Shown one piece after another: positions 25,611 to 34,391 of a stretch of DNA of 44,456 nucleotides. Made by a program: the position numbers and the translations under genes. Position 1 is the first letter of the stretch; each line of letters opens with the position of its first letter. The notes beneath the pieces are model-generated. The model was not told the DNA's origin. It made no database searches and worked only from the letters and a program-made list of their open reading frames with translations. The stretch comes from Desulfuromonas sp. (GTDB lineage Bacteria > Desulfobacterota > Desulfuromonadia > Desulfuromonadales > Desulfuromonadaceae), in the NCBI GenBank assembly GCA_002869685.1, contig PKUE01000040.1:1-44456 (forward strand), written 5' to 3'.

Positions 25611-26213
25611 ATGATGAAGCTCCTGTTGTCAACAATTGTGACCCTGCTGGTTTCGGCGTGCGTCGGCCAACCACCAATTACCACAGAAATTCCCGGCCAG
25701 CACCAGACATCAGATTTCTGTCGGATAACGGTGTTGCCGTTTGCGAACGATAGCGATGAACCACGTCTTGGTCTGGTCGCCAAAAAAATCTGCCAGACAG
25801 AACTGCTCCAGCGCGGCGCTCAAGTTGTCAATGAAGCCGATGTTCGTCTGTTCCTGCACAGAAGACAGACGTTCACATCGCAACTGACAGATCAGGGCAG
25901 CCGCGAACTCTACGCGGCACTGGCCGACGAATTAAAAACCAAAGGGATTATACGTGGTCGTATTCTCAATATTTCAGAAGAAAAAAGTCAGGGCGAAATC
26001 ATTCCCGTTGTGACTTTACAGCTTGAATTGATCAACGCCATGGACGGGCATCTGATCACCAGTTCGTTTTTACGTCGCAGTGGTGATGATTATCGCACGA
26101 TTCTGCACTACGGGGTCATTCGGACCCAGACTGAACTTATCCGGCAGATCATTGCCGAAATTTTTAACGATTGGATATCGCGAGGAGTCGTAAGTTGCCA
26201 AAAATCCGCTTAG
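25611..26213 (+). CDS. CsgG/TolB-N-like lipoprotein (third of three)
   Basis: A 200-residue lipoprotein (Cys17 in LVSAC). The body again has the TolB-N/CsgG pattern: CRITVLPFANDSDEP, GAQVVNEADVRLFL, KTKGIIRGRILNI and LQLELINAMDGHLITSS. The chosen start is the first of two tandem ATGs, one base after the preceding stop, so translation is coupled. It overlaps the PPIase start by 19 bases. Three consecutive proteins of this fold in one operon are unusual and suggest a complex made of related but non-identical subunits. Confidence 0.7.
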   Translation: MMKLLLSTIVTLLVSACVGQPPITTEIPGQHQTSDFCRITVLPFANDSDEPRLGLVAKKICQTELLQRGAQVVNEADVRLFLHRRQTFTSQLTDQGSRELYAALADELKTKGIIRGRILNISEEKSQGEIIPVVTLQLELINAMDGHLITSSFLRRSGDDYRTILHYGVIRTQTELIRQIIAEIFNDWISRGVVSCQKSA

Positions 26214-27805
26214 CCATCTTGTTAGTCATGCTGACCATACTCTCCGGAACACCTGCATTCGCACTCTTCTGGCAGGATGCCCCGCTGGTGACCATCAATG
26301 AGCAGTCGTTGACAATTGAGGACTATCAGAACTGGTGGCGGGAATGGAAAGAACCCCAAAGTCCGCTGCCGGAAAGTCCAGACGACTATATTGATTGGGT
26401 CCTGCTGTCAAACGAAGCAGAGCAGATGCAACTGTACGATGAGCCCAGTTTCAAGCAAAAAGTCGATACGTTTCTCAAAGTACGTTCGTTGATGATGCTG
26501 AAACAGGAAGAAGTGGATGATAAAATCACCATCGGCGATGACGAAATAGAACAAATTTATCGTCGCGATTACACCCCGTTGATCAAGCTTCGCTCCATTG
26601 AATTGACGTCAAAACAGCAGTGCGACACGTTTCTTGCGGCCGCGAAACGTGGCAACAGCACTGAGCAGATTTTTGAAGATCCTCAATGGCAAGATCTCGA
26701 ACAACCGGTATCAGAACCGGTTGTCCAGCGTCCAAACCAACTGCCTGCGCATATTCGCAAAGGCTACGAGCAACGTGGCTCAGAGCGCTATCTCGCGCCC
26801 TACTCCTACAATGATCGCTGGTTTATTATTGAAATCATGGAACAGGATCCCGGCAATGACAACGATATGGCGAATGTTGCCGAGCCCATTATCTACCGCT
26901 TGAGAAAACAGCGTCAGGCCGAATTGACCGGACAGCTGAATCTGAAACTGATGAAAAAATATCAGGTTCAACTCAACCAGGATGTCATCGGGCGTATTCA
27001 TGAACAGGGACCGGATGAAGAAGTTGCCGATCAAGCGGCAATTACCTTTCCGGATTTGACCATCACTGCCCAGATTCTGTTTGTCAATGCATCCAACCAT
27101 TACAAACGGTTCGGCGGGAAGAACCTCAAAGACACCTCATTCGAAGATATTGTCCAGCGGGTTGCCAACGATATCATTGCGCAGACCGTCACCACCATGG
27201 AAGCGCTGAATCGCGACTATGAAACCCGGCCACCTTTCGACTCGGTTTATTATTTCTATCAACGGCATCGTTTAATTCGCGAACTGGAAAAAGCCCTGAT
27301 CCATCCTTATACCGAAGTGACGGAAGAGGAACTGCACTCCTATTATCAGAGTCACCTTGAAGACTATGCGTTTCCGGTGCGGGTCAGCTACGAAAGCGTT
27401 GAAACCCGCAACGAAAAAATGGCTCTGCAGCTGCGCGATCAATTAAGACAGGGCCGTGAGTTTGATCAGATTCTGGCACCGCTTGCCCCTGGAGGCATTG
27501 AGAAAAAAACCACACCGCTGGCTCACTTGATTCCCGAGATGCAAGAATTAGTGGCACAATTGAGACCAGGCCAAAGTGATATGCTTCAGGTTGATGATCG
27601 CTATCATTTCATCCGCCTGCTTGAAGAACCAAAGGTCGACCACAAACCTTTTGATCAAGTGCATGACAGTCTCAAAGCGCAACTCAGTGACGAGAAGTTC
27701 AATCAACGCCGAGCGTCCCTGATCGCACAACTGCGTGAGCGGGCATCTATTTCTGTCAATGAGCGCCAATGGCAACGCTGTATCAATCAACTCAAGGGGC
27801 AATAA
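26195..27805 (+). CDS. Parvulin-type peptidyl-prolyl isomerase, SurA/PrsA-like
   Basis: A 536-residue exported chaperone. I start it at TTG 26195, because CGAGGAG lies 7 bases upstream and an N-terminal signal peptide (MPKIRLAILLVMLTILSG, ending near AFA) follows. Two long alpha-helical stretches (about 30-250 and 250-380) precede a parvulin domain at about 385-490 (RVSYESVETRNEK to YHFIRLLEEP). SurA and PrsA fold outer-membrane or secreted proteins; here it could fold the barrel or the multiheme proteins. Its stop touches the start of the 26-heme gene. Confidence 0.8.
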   Translation: MPKIRLAILLVMLTILSGTPAFALFWQDAPLVTINEQSLTIEDYQNWWREWKEPQSPLPESPDDYIDWVLLSNEAEQMQLYDEPSFKQKVDTFLKVRSLMMLKQEEVDDKITIGDDEIEQIYRRDYTPLIKLRSIELTSKQQCDTFLAAAKRGNSTEQIFEDPQWQDLEQPVSEPVVQRPNQLPAHIRKGYEQRGSERYLAPYSYNDRWFIIEIMEQDPGNDNDMANVAEPIIYRLRKQRQAELTGQLNLKLMKKYQVQLNQDVIGRIHEQGPDEEVADQAAITFPDLTITAQILFVNASNHYKRFGGKNLKDTSFEDIVQRVANDIIAQTVTTMEALNRDYETRPPFDSVYYFYQRHRLIRELEKALIHPYTEVTEEELHSYYQSHLEDYAFPVRVSYESVETRNEKMALQLRDQLRQGREFDQILAPLAPGGIEKKTTPLAHLIPEMQELVAQLRPGQSDMLQVDDRYHFIRLLEEPKVDHKPFDQVHDSLKAQLSDEKFNQRRASLIAQLRERASISVNERQWQRCINQLKGQ

Positions 27806-29740
27806 ATGATGAAACGATGGTTCCCATCTTTTTTAATCGTTCTTTGTACGTTGTTACTCAGTTATGGTTGTTCCGGTACTTCCGGCCCCACCAAGCGCGT
27901 GGTCAAGGACTGTCTTGACTGCCATGCGGAATATCAGAGTATCTTGCAGCACCGCAACCTCCATGCACCACTTAAGGGCGGACAATGCAACAACTGTCAC
28001 CGCAACCACGGTTTACTGGGTGGAATTTACCTGAAAACAGCCGAGGATCAGATCTGTTTCCAATGTCATCAGCAAATCACATCGACGGATCCGAATGCGG
28101 TTGTCCATCAACCGGTGAAGAAAGGCAATTGCGCTCCGTGTCATAATCCTCACGGCAGCGACAACGACGCCCTATTGACACAAACAGGTAACGGTCTATG
28201 CCTGACCTGTCATGATGCGGATAAGTTTACGGCCAGAGTGCGCCACCAGCCGGTTGAACAAGGCTGCGCAACCTGCCATGCACCCCACTATTCGCTCCAC
28301 CCGGGACGACTGATCCAATCGCAACAGCAACAATGTCTGGGATGTCACGACGACAAAAAACGCATTAAGCAGGCCCACGCTGACTATCAAGTCACCACAC
28401 AGTGCAGCAGCTGTCACCTGGTCCATTCGTCGCAACGTGATGGGTTGCTGCGTGAAAGTGTTCACCAGCCAATTCTTCAAGGCAATTGTTCAGGATGCCA
28501 CCAGTCTGCCGATTCATCGACACCTTTTGCCCTGGTGGCGCAAGGCAAAGATTTGTGTCTGAAGTGCCATGCGCAACGTGAACAGGACATGGCCCATCAG
28601 GACAGCCACCAGCCGGTTCAAGACGGCGAATGTTTCAGTTGTCATGATCCGCATGCCAGTGATGTCAAAGGTCTGTTGACGCAACCGGCTGAAACCTTGT
28701 GTTTTTCCTGTCATGACGCTGAAAAAAAACAGAAAAGTCAGCATCCCGCCTACAGCGGCGGTCAATGTTTGGGATGTCACGCTCCACACCGTTCTCCGTC
28801 GAGCCAGAAGGCACTGCTCCGAGCGCCGTTAAATTCCCTGTGCGCTTCGTGCCACGAGCAGGGTATGGTTTCAATGCGCGTTCCTCACAGCCCGGCGAGC
28901 GAAAAAGCCTGTAATACCTGTCACGCCCCGCATGGCAGCGCACAACCTTCTCTGCTGGTTGAACCGGAACAGGAACTGTGTCTGAGTTGCCACGAATCGA
29001 TGCGTGAAACTCTGGCGAAGGTCAATCTGCATGCACCGGCCGCGACAAGTGAATGTTCCGGCTGCCACCAATCTCACGGCAGCGACAATCGTGACCTGCT
29101 GGTGGCGAAAGGGGCAAAACTTTGTGCCGAATGCCACGACGACATTGAAGAGGCCCGTCTGAATGGTCCGACACACAGTCCGTTCAAACAGGGGCAGTGC
29201 CGCACCTGTCATGACCCCCATGCCAGTAATTATCCGGCTCTGGCAGTCAAAGAGAACAACGCGATCTGTGTTGACTGTCATCAGGAGATGGTGCGCGACA
29301 GCAAGGCCATCCAGCACTCGCCTTTTGCCAAGGGGAACTGCACCACCTGTCACCATCCCCACGGCAGCGGATATCCGGCGAATCTCAAGCAACCTCTTCC
29401 TGATCTGTGTCTGAGCTGTCACGACGTTGACCGTTACTGGGCCAAAGGCGTTGCCCACGAACCGGCCAGACAGGGTGATTGCACCTCCTGCCACGAAGTT
29501 CATCAGGGCAGCCGAGTGCATCTGCTCACGGTGGCACCGGATCGGCTTTGTCAGCAATGTCACAATGAAACACCACAGCAGTTGGCCGTTCATCACGGCG
29601 GAATCGCGCCCGGCGGCGACAGCTGTCTGAGTTGCCACGACAGTCACGGCAGCATGGAGCGTGCATTGACCTTTCCGATTAAACACCAGCCTTTTGCAGA
29701 GAAAAACTGCCAGGCCTGTCATCAAGGAGGAGCCCGCTGA
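27806..29740 (+). CDS. 26-heme c-type cytochrome lipoprotein
   Basis: A 644-residue lipoprotein (Cys22 in LSYGC) with twenty-six CXXCH sites, about one per 24 residues, in a repeating layout typical of doubled-CXXCH proteins: HxP, about 6-8 residues, C-x2-CHxPHGS, then about 20 residues, LCxxCH. The repeat probably folds as a chain of hemes spanning 10 nm or more. It is preceded by AAGGGG and starts right after the PPIase stop; its own stop shares a base with the next start (TGATG). Proteins with similar heme number are known beside omcS in Geobacter. It is likely an outer-membrane electron conduit or wire. Confidence 0.9.
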   Translation: MMKRWFPSFLIVLCTLLLSYGCSGTSGPTKRVVKDCLDCHAEYQSILQHRNLHAPLKGGQCNNCHRNHGLLGGIYLKTAEDQICFQCHQQITSTDPNAVVHQPVKKGNCAPCHNPHGSDNDALLTQTGNGLCLTCHDADKFTARVRHQPVEQGCATCHAPHYSLHPGRLIQSQQQQCLGCHDDKKRIKQAHADYQVTTQCSSCHLVHSSQRDGLLRESVHQPILQGNCSGCHQSADSSTPFALVAQGKDLCLKCHAQREQDMAHQDSHQPVQDGECFSCHDPHASDVKGLLTQPAETLCFSCHDAEKKQKSQHPAYSGGQCLGCHAPHRSPSSQKALLRAPLNSLCASCHEQGMVSMRVPHSPASEKACNTCHAPHGSAQPSLLVEPEQELCLSCHESMRETLAKVNLHAPAATSECSGCHQSHGSDNRDLLVAKGAKLCAECHDDIEEARLNGPTHSPFKQGQCRTCHDPHASNYPALAVKENNAICVDCHQEMVRDSKAIQHSPFAKGNCTTCHHPHGSGYPANLKQPLPDLCLSCHDVDRYWAKGVAHEPARQGDCTSCHEVHQGSRVHLLTVAPDRLCQQCHNETPQQLAVHHGGIAPGGDSCLSCHDSHGSMERALTFPIKHQPFAEKNCQACHQGGAR

Positions 29741-30921
29741 TGTGTTCTCGCCTATGGATAATCTTGCCGGTCGCCCTGCTGTTATCTGTCAGCTGGTCGG
29801 GTCTGGCAACTGCGGATTCCCGTTGTTTTCAATGCCATGACGCTGCAACATTTAAGGGTCATATCACCCACTCTCCGATTGCAAAGGGGCAATGTGCGCA
29901 GTGTCACAGTCCCCATCTGGCGAAATATGATGGTTTACTGCTCAAAAAAGGCAGCCAACTGTGTTTCAAATGCCATGAGAAGTTTGAACAACAGGTCATG
30001 AGCAAAACCACCGTCCATCCTCCCGTGGCTGACGGGGAATGTACGCTCTGCCATGCACCGCATGCCTCCGAATCAGCGCATCTGCTCAATCGATCAATGG
30101 CCGAATTGTGTCTGAGTTGTCATACCGACATTGAAGAACAACCGGGGAAAGCCCATGCGCCGTTTGCCAAAGGGCAGTGCACCACCTGTCACCTGCCCCA
30201 CTCGTCAAATAACCGTGCAATGTTGAAAAAGAACAGCAGCGCCTTGTGTCTGGGCTGTCATGAATCATCGCCAGCGCTGCGCAGTAAACACCTTAACCGC
30301 TCGTTGGAGGGCGTGGATTGTCTGGAATGTCACCAACCGCACAAATCCAATAAAACCAGTTTACTGCGGGAAAAATTGCATCAACCTTTTGCCGAAAAGA
30401 AATGTCAGAGTTGCCATTCCCGCAAGAACAATCCCAGTTTATGTCTGGAATGCCATGACAATATCTTCGCTTCATTTAATGGTCAGTTCAGTCACCGGGT
30501 CAATGGAACCGAAACCAACAGCTGCTTTAACTGCCATAACCCGCACGCCAGTCGTCAGGACGGCCTGATCAAACAGGCCCCGGGTGACGCATGCCGCCAA
30601 TGTCATGAGGGCAAGTTCTCTCGCCGCGCCAACAGTCTGTATGTTCACCCCCATGCGGACCGCTGTGTTAATTGTCATCAATTGCACAGCAGCGATCTGC
30701 CGGCGATGCGGAAAAAAGATAACGACAGCGCGTGCGTTGACTGTCATGAGCGCCACAGCAATTTCAGTCACCCCATGGGTGATCAGGCTCTTGACCCACG
30801 TAATGGTCAACCGATGAACTGTATCTCCTGTCATGATCCTTGCAATGGCACGATGTTTAAATACAACCTCAGGGGCACCAGTGACAAGGGCCTGTGTATT
30901 CTGTGTCATGCGGGCTATTAA
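29740..30921 (+). CDS. 16-heme c-type cytochrome
   Basis: A 393-residue exported protein with a signal peptide (about 1-25, ending ATA) and sixteen CXXCH sites in the same doubled-CXXCH repeat style as the previous gene (HSPIAKGQCAQCHSPH then QLCFKCH). The two were likely derived from one another or from a common repeat. Its ATG overlaps the upstream TGA, so equal expression of the two is likely. It has no lipobox and so should be soluble in the periplasm or secreted. The 63-base gap after it contains the ribosome binding site of the next gene. Confidence 0.9.
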   Translation: MCSRLWIILPVALLLSVSWSGLATADSRCFQCHDAATFKGHITHSPIAKGQCAQCHSPHLAKYDGLLLKKGSQLCFKCHEKFEQQVMSKTTVHPPVADGECTLCHAPHASESAHLLNRSMAELCLSCHTDIEEQPGKAHAPFAKGQCTTCHLPHSSNNRAMLKKNSSALCLGCHESSPALRSKHLNRSLEGVDCLECHQPHKSNKTSLLREKLHQPFAEKKCQSCHSRKNNPSLCLECHDNIFASFNGQFSHRVNGTETNSCFNCHNPHASRQDGLIKQAPGDACRQCHEGKFSRRANSLYVHPHADRCVNCHQLHSSDLPAMRKKDNDSACVDCHERHSNFSHPMGDQALDPRNGQPMNCISCHDPCNGTMFKYNLRGTSDKGLCILCHAGY

Positions 30922-30984
30922 GCGACGAGGGAATCCGTCAATCATGTCATTGAAGTGATAATGTCAACATCAAGGAGCATCACA

Positions 30985-31854
30985 ATGATCTTTCACCGTT
31001 GCCTGCTACTCGTATGTGCCCTGAGTCTGTTGCCGACACTGAGTTGGGCCAAGGCACCATCATGGCACAGCAGTCTGTCATTTCCAGAAGAGATGACGAT
31101 TACTGCCCCGGCAGGGATCACCATTGATTTTAGCCGTCAACGCTATTATGTGGTGGACTACACGGGAAACCAGCTGGTCTCCTTCGATGAAAAGGGCCAG
31201 CTCCTCGACCGATTTGATGCCTCCGGCACACTCAACAAACCGGTCAGCCTGGCATTTGCCTCACCGGGCAAAATATGGATCGCCCAGCGCAGCAGCAACG
31301 AACTGCTCTATGTTGATCTCAATGACCGCAATGTTCGGCGCTTCGATTTGAGCAAAACGACGGCACAACCGGTTTTGATTGACCGGGTAGTCACGGACGA
31401 CAAAAACCGCCTTTACGTCGCCAACAGTCACGACGGACGGATCTTCCGTCTTGATGACAATCTAAAAATCGCTGCCGTATTTTCGGCGCAACCGGACAGT
31501 GCTCTGATAGATTTCAAAATTAAGGGAACGTCTCTCTACGCGCTGGATGGCCGGCATAAACAATTACTGCGCTTCACTCTGGATGGACAACAACTGGAAA
31601 AAATCACGTTGGACGCGCCGCTGGATCGAGCCGTTTCTTTTGACATCGACTCGCACGGCATGATTTATGTCCTCGACCGTCCCGCCGGAAAAATTGTCGT
31701 ATTTTCTGCAAAAGGATTATTTCAATACGATTTCTGCCGCCGAGGAGCACGTCGCGGACAATTGAATTATCCGGTGGAATTACACTTCGACTGGCGCCAG
31801 CAACTGTGTGTGGTCAATCAGGGCAATGACCGTATTGAGGTATTCAAGCACTGA
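30985..31854 (+). CDS. Exported NHL-repeat beta-propeller protein (second)
   Basis: A 289-residue protein with a signal peptide (about 1-22, ending LSWA). The rest consists of NHL repeats, e.g. PAGITIDFSRQRYYVVDYTG, VVTDDKNRLYVANSHD and FDIDSHGMIYVLDR, suggesting a six-bladed propeller. AAGGAG is 7 bases before the chosen start at 30985. It lies between the 16-heme protein and the first OmcS-like protein, 24 bases before the latter. A role as extracellular or periplasmic scaffold is an inference. Confidence 0.8.
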   Translation: MIFHRCLLLVCALSLLPTLSWAKAPSWHSSLSFPEEMTITAPAGITIDFSRQRYYVVDYTGNQLVSFDEKGQLLDRFDASGTLNKPVSLAFASPGKIWIAQRSSNELLYVDLNDRNVRRFDLSKTTAQPVLIDRVVTDDKNRLYVANSHDGRIFRLDDNLKIAAVFSAQPDSALIDFKIKGTSLYALDGRHKQLLRFTLDGQQLEKITLDAPLDRAVSFDIDSHGMIYVLDRPAGKIVVFSAKGLFQYDFCRRGARRGQLNYPVELHFDWRQQLCVVNQGNDRIEVFKH

Positions 31855-31878
31855 TCCTGCGGATCGGGAGCCGTAAAG

Positions 31879-32988
31879 ATGATGAGAGCATATCGACATC
31901 ACATATTCACAGGCAGGGAGCAGTTCTGCCGTTTGCGCCACCTGACGTGCGTTGCCATCGCCATTGTGTGCCTGTGGTGTCCTGCACTTTTGGCAAAAGT
32001 AACCGGGCCCTGCTCCAACTGTCACACGATGCACAACAGTCAGAACAACAGTCTGGTCAACAGTTCCGGTCCGAACCACTCTCTGCTGCTTGATGACTGC
32101 GTAGGGTGCCATACCGGCACCAATACTCAAGGGGGCACCACCCCATTTGTCCACAATACCGGAACGGTGGATTACAACACCTCGGGAATTGAAGGCGATA
32201 CGCTGGCAGGTGGAACGTTTAAATATGTCGCGGCAACTGATTACAAAGGACACAATGTTGAAGGGATCGCGAATACGGACCTGACATTGTCGGCTCCTCC
32301 CGGTTTTGACGGCGGGCGTGCCGCCAGCGACGGATCGACCCCCGGCAACGGCTCCTGGTCAGGGCAACAAATCACTTGTGCGGGCACCTACGGCTGTCAC
32401 GGTACACATTCGACCAGTGACCCCTATCAGGCGATCTACGGCGGCCATCATAAAAACAGCCAGGGAACAGCGATCACAGCACCGGACGATGAGCCGGCCA
32501 GTGGTTACCGCTTGCTGGTGGGAATCGCCGGCTATGAAGACCCTGAATGGGAATTTACTCCGACAGCGGCCCTTCACAACCAATACAAAGGGATTGATGA
32601 TGCCGGACAAATGACGGAAACATCGACGATCAGCTCTTTCTGTGCCCAATGTCATGGCCTGTTTCACAATCCCTCGGCCAACCTGACTTCGGGGGGAGGA
32701 TCACCCTGGTTACGCCATCCGACCGATTACGACATGGGCAACACCGATCTTAACGCGGAATACCGCAACTATGGCGGTGCGGGTCATGCCTATCTGCCGG
32801 CAACTCCAGTGGCCAGCTCGACAGTTACCAGCGTTAAAAGCAGCGTAACCTTCTCCGATGATACGATCGTCACCTGCCTGTCCTGTCACCGGGCGCATGG
32901 GTCCGATTACTACAAAGCGATGCGATGGGGCTATGCCGAAAGCAACGATGGCGGCTTATGCAGCAACTGCCACACAACAAAAGACTGA
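31879..32988 (+). CDS. OmcS-like nanowire cytochrome (first), CX5CH at third heme
   Basis: A 369-residue exported protein (signal peptide about 20-39, mature start KVTGPCSNCHTMH). Five CXXCH sites: CSNCH (45-49), CVGCH (74-78), CAQCH (255-259), CLSCH (333-337), CSNCH (361-365). Between the second and third of these is CAGTYGCH (167-174), a CX5CH motif where OmcS has its third heme (CSSCH). Histidines expected as distal ligands also match OmcS: CHTMH, GHN (125), LFH (263), LRHP (280) and CHRAH (340). OmcS polymerises into micrometre-long extracellular heme filaments, so this is probably a filament subunit. It lies between propeller genes. Confidence 0.82.
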   Translation: MMRAYRHHIFTGREQFCRLRHLTCVAIAIVCLWCPALLAKVTGPCSNCHTMHNSQNNSLVNSSGPNHSLLLDDCVGCHTGTNTQGGTTPFVHNTGTVDYNTSGIEGDTLAGGTFKYVAATDYKGHNVEGIANTDLTLSAPPGFDGGRAASDGSTPGNGSWSGQQITCAGTYGCHGTHSTSDPYQAIYGGHHKNSQGTAITAPDDEPASGYRLLVGIAGYEDPEWEFTPTAALHNQYKGIDDAGQMTETSTISSFCAQCHGLFHNPSANLTSGGGSPWLRHPTDYDMGNTDLNAEYRNYGGAGHAYLPATPVASSTVTSVKSSVTFSDDTIVTCLSCHRAHGSDYYKAMRWGYAESNDGGLCSNCHTTKD

Positions 32989-33001
32989 TGACGGAACACC
33001 C

Positions 33002-34387
33002 ATGAAACGATTTCATATTCTTGACCTGCTCATCATCCTGCTCGCCCTGATGATGGCGGCCTGTCAACCCATGGCACCGGCAAAACAGGACATCATGTTG
33101 TCCCCTTCGGGCAGTGTTTTGAGTATCTACGTCAATTTCACCTCTACTCCCGATTTTCGTCTTGAACTCAAGGACATCGAATTAAACACCAAACAAACCT
33201 GGCTGACCTGCAAAGCACCACAGGTGAAGCAGGAACGCTCCAGTCGCCAACGGCTGGTTGCCATCGACAGTCTCCCAGCCACCGCTTATGAAAAAATCCG
33301 CTTTCGGGTTGAGTTATACTCAGAGGAAGATGTGTTATTGCGCACCGAACAGGTGGAGCTCGCGATCACCAATCATCTAATTCTGAAGGAATCGGGCAGT
33401 ACCTGTCTGTTTATCCAGTGCGCGTTGTCACCCTACAATCTGGACCGTTCTTTGCCAACGCTGTTCAATATCGACACTCAGGAACCCCCTCTGGCGGACA
33501 ATCTGCTTTACGTTCTGTGCCCGGATCTGGCCACGTTATATATTGTTCGCACCGATCAGTTTATCGTCACGGCAGCCTATCCCCTGCAAGGGGAAATTAC
33601 CGACATGGTTGTCGACAACCGGCAGCGACTGGTCTACTTTCTCGATCGGCAACGGCAACAAATTCAACGCTGGGACGGCATTTCACAACAAATGACGGAC
33701 CGCATCCCATTGCCCATGACTCAAGGCCCCGAGGGTCTGGCCATTTCCGACGATGGCAAAGACCTGTTTGTCACCGACACGGTCAATCGCCAGTTATTAA
33801 AAATTGATGCTGAAACCGGAACCCGCCTGGCGCAGATCAATATCGGTCATGAACCCAGTCGTCCCTACTGGTACAAGCACAACGGTCAACCGCGCCTCGC
33901 CGTAATTTCACAAGGCGACCAGCAACTGCACATCCTCAACGCGGACAACCTGGCCACCATTGCCGACGTTACCGCCGGCCAACGCCCGTACGAAACAATT
34001 TATGCCAACGAAACGCTGTTTATCAGTGACGTTTTTGATCATCAGGTGATACAACTCAACCCGGACAATGGCACCATTCAGGCGCGGATTCCAACGGCCG
34101 GAAGCCCAACGGCGATGATTGATGATGAAATCAACCGCAACCTGATCATCGCACAACAGTCTCGCAACAATCTGGCCTTGCTACCCTACGGGCAGCAACT
34201 GGTTGCCCGTCAGGTTGAAGCGGGTCATTCACCACAGGATCTGGCGATGTCTCATAAACGCCGCCTTCTTTACATTGCCGATAAAAACACCCACAGCATT
34301 TACGTTCTGGATCTCCCTTCGGAAAAAGTGATTCAGATCATTGAAATCGGATCGGTACCGGATGTTATTGTTGTTCAGGAGCCATGA
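33002..34387 (+). CDS. YVTN-type beta-propeller lipoprotein
   Basis: A 461-residue lipoprotein (Cys21 in MMAAC) starting at ATG 33002. An N-terminal beta-sandwich-like region (about 40-150, DIELNTKQTWLTC) precedes a seven-bladed propeller with repeats such as EGLAISDDGKDLFVTDTVN, PYETIYANETLFISDVFD and PQDLAMSHKRRLLYIADKN (the YVTN/surface-layer type). No heme. Its stop is 4 bases before the next start. Anchored to the outer membrane, it could bind the OmcS-like filament or position cytochromes; this is inferred from the neighbours. Confidence 0.78.
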   Translation: MKRFHILDLLIILLALMMAACQPMAPAKQDIMLSPSGSVLSIYVNFTSTPDFRLELKDIELNTKQTWLTCKAPQVKQERSSRQRLVAIDSLPATAYEKIRFRVELYSEEDVLLRTEQVELAITNHLILKESGSTCLFIQCALSPYNLDRSLPTLFNIDTQEPPLADNLLYVLCPDLATLYIVRTDQFIVTAAYPLQGEITDMVVDNRQRLVYFLDRQRQQIQRWDGISQQMTDRIPLPMTQGPEGLAISDDGKDLFVTDTVNRQLLKIDAETGTRLAQINIGHEPSRPYWYKHNGQPRLAVISQGDQQLHILNADNLATIADVTAGQRPYETIYANETLFISDVFDHQVIQLNPDNGTIQARIPTAGSPTAMIDDEINRNLIIAQQSRNNLALLPYGQQLVARQVEAGHSPQDLAMSHKRRLLYIADKNTHSIYVLDLPSEKVIQIIEIGSVPDVIVVQEP

Positions 34388-34391
34388 ATTA

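Noticed and set aside
28871..29725. A 284-codon open frame antisense to the 26-heme gene
   Set aside because: Low-complexity shadow of the repeated heme codons, with no ribosome binding site or recognisable product.
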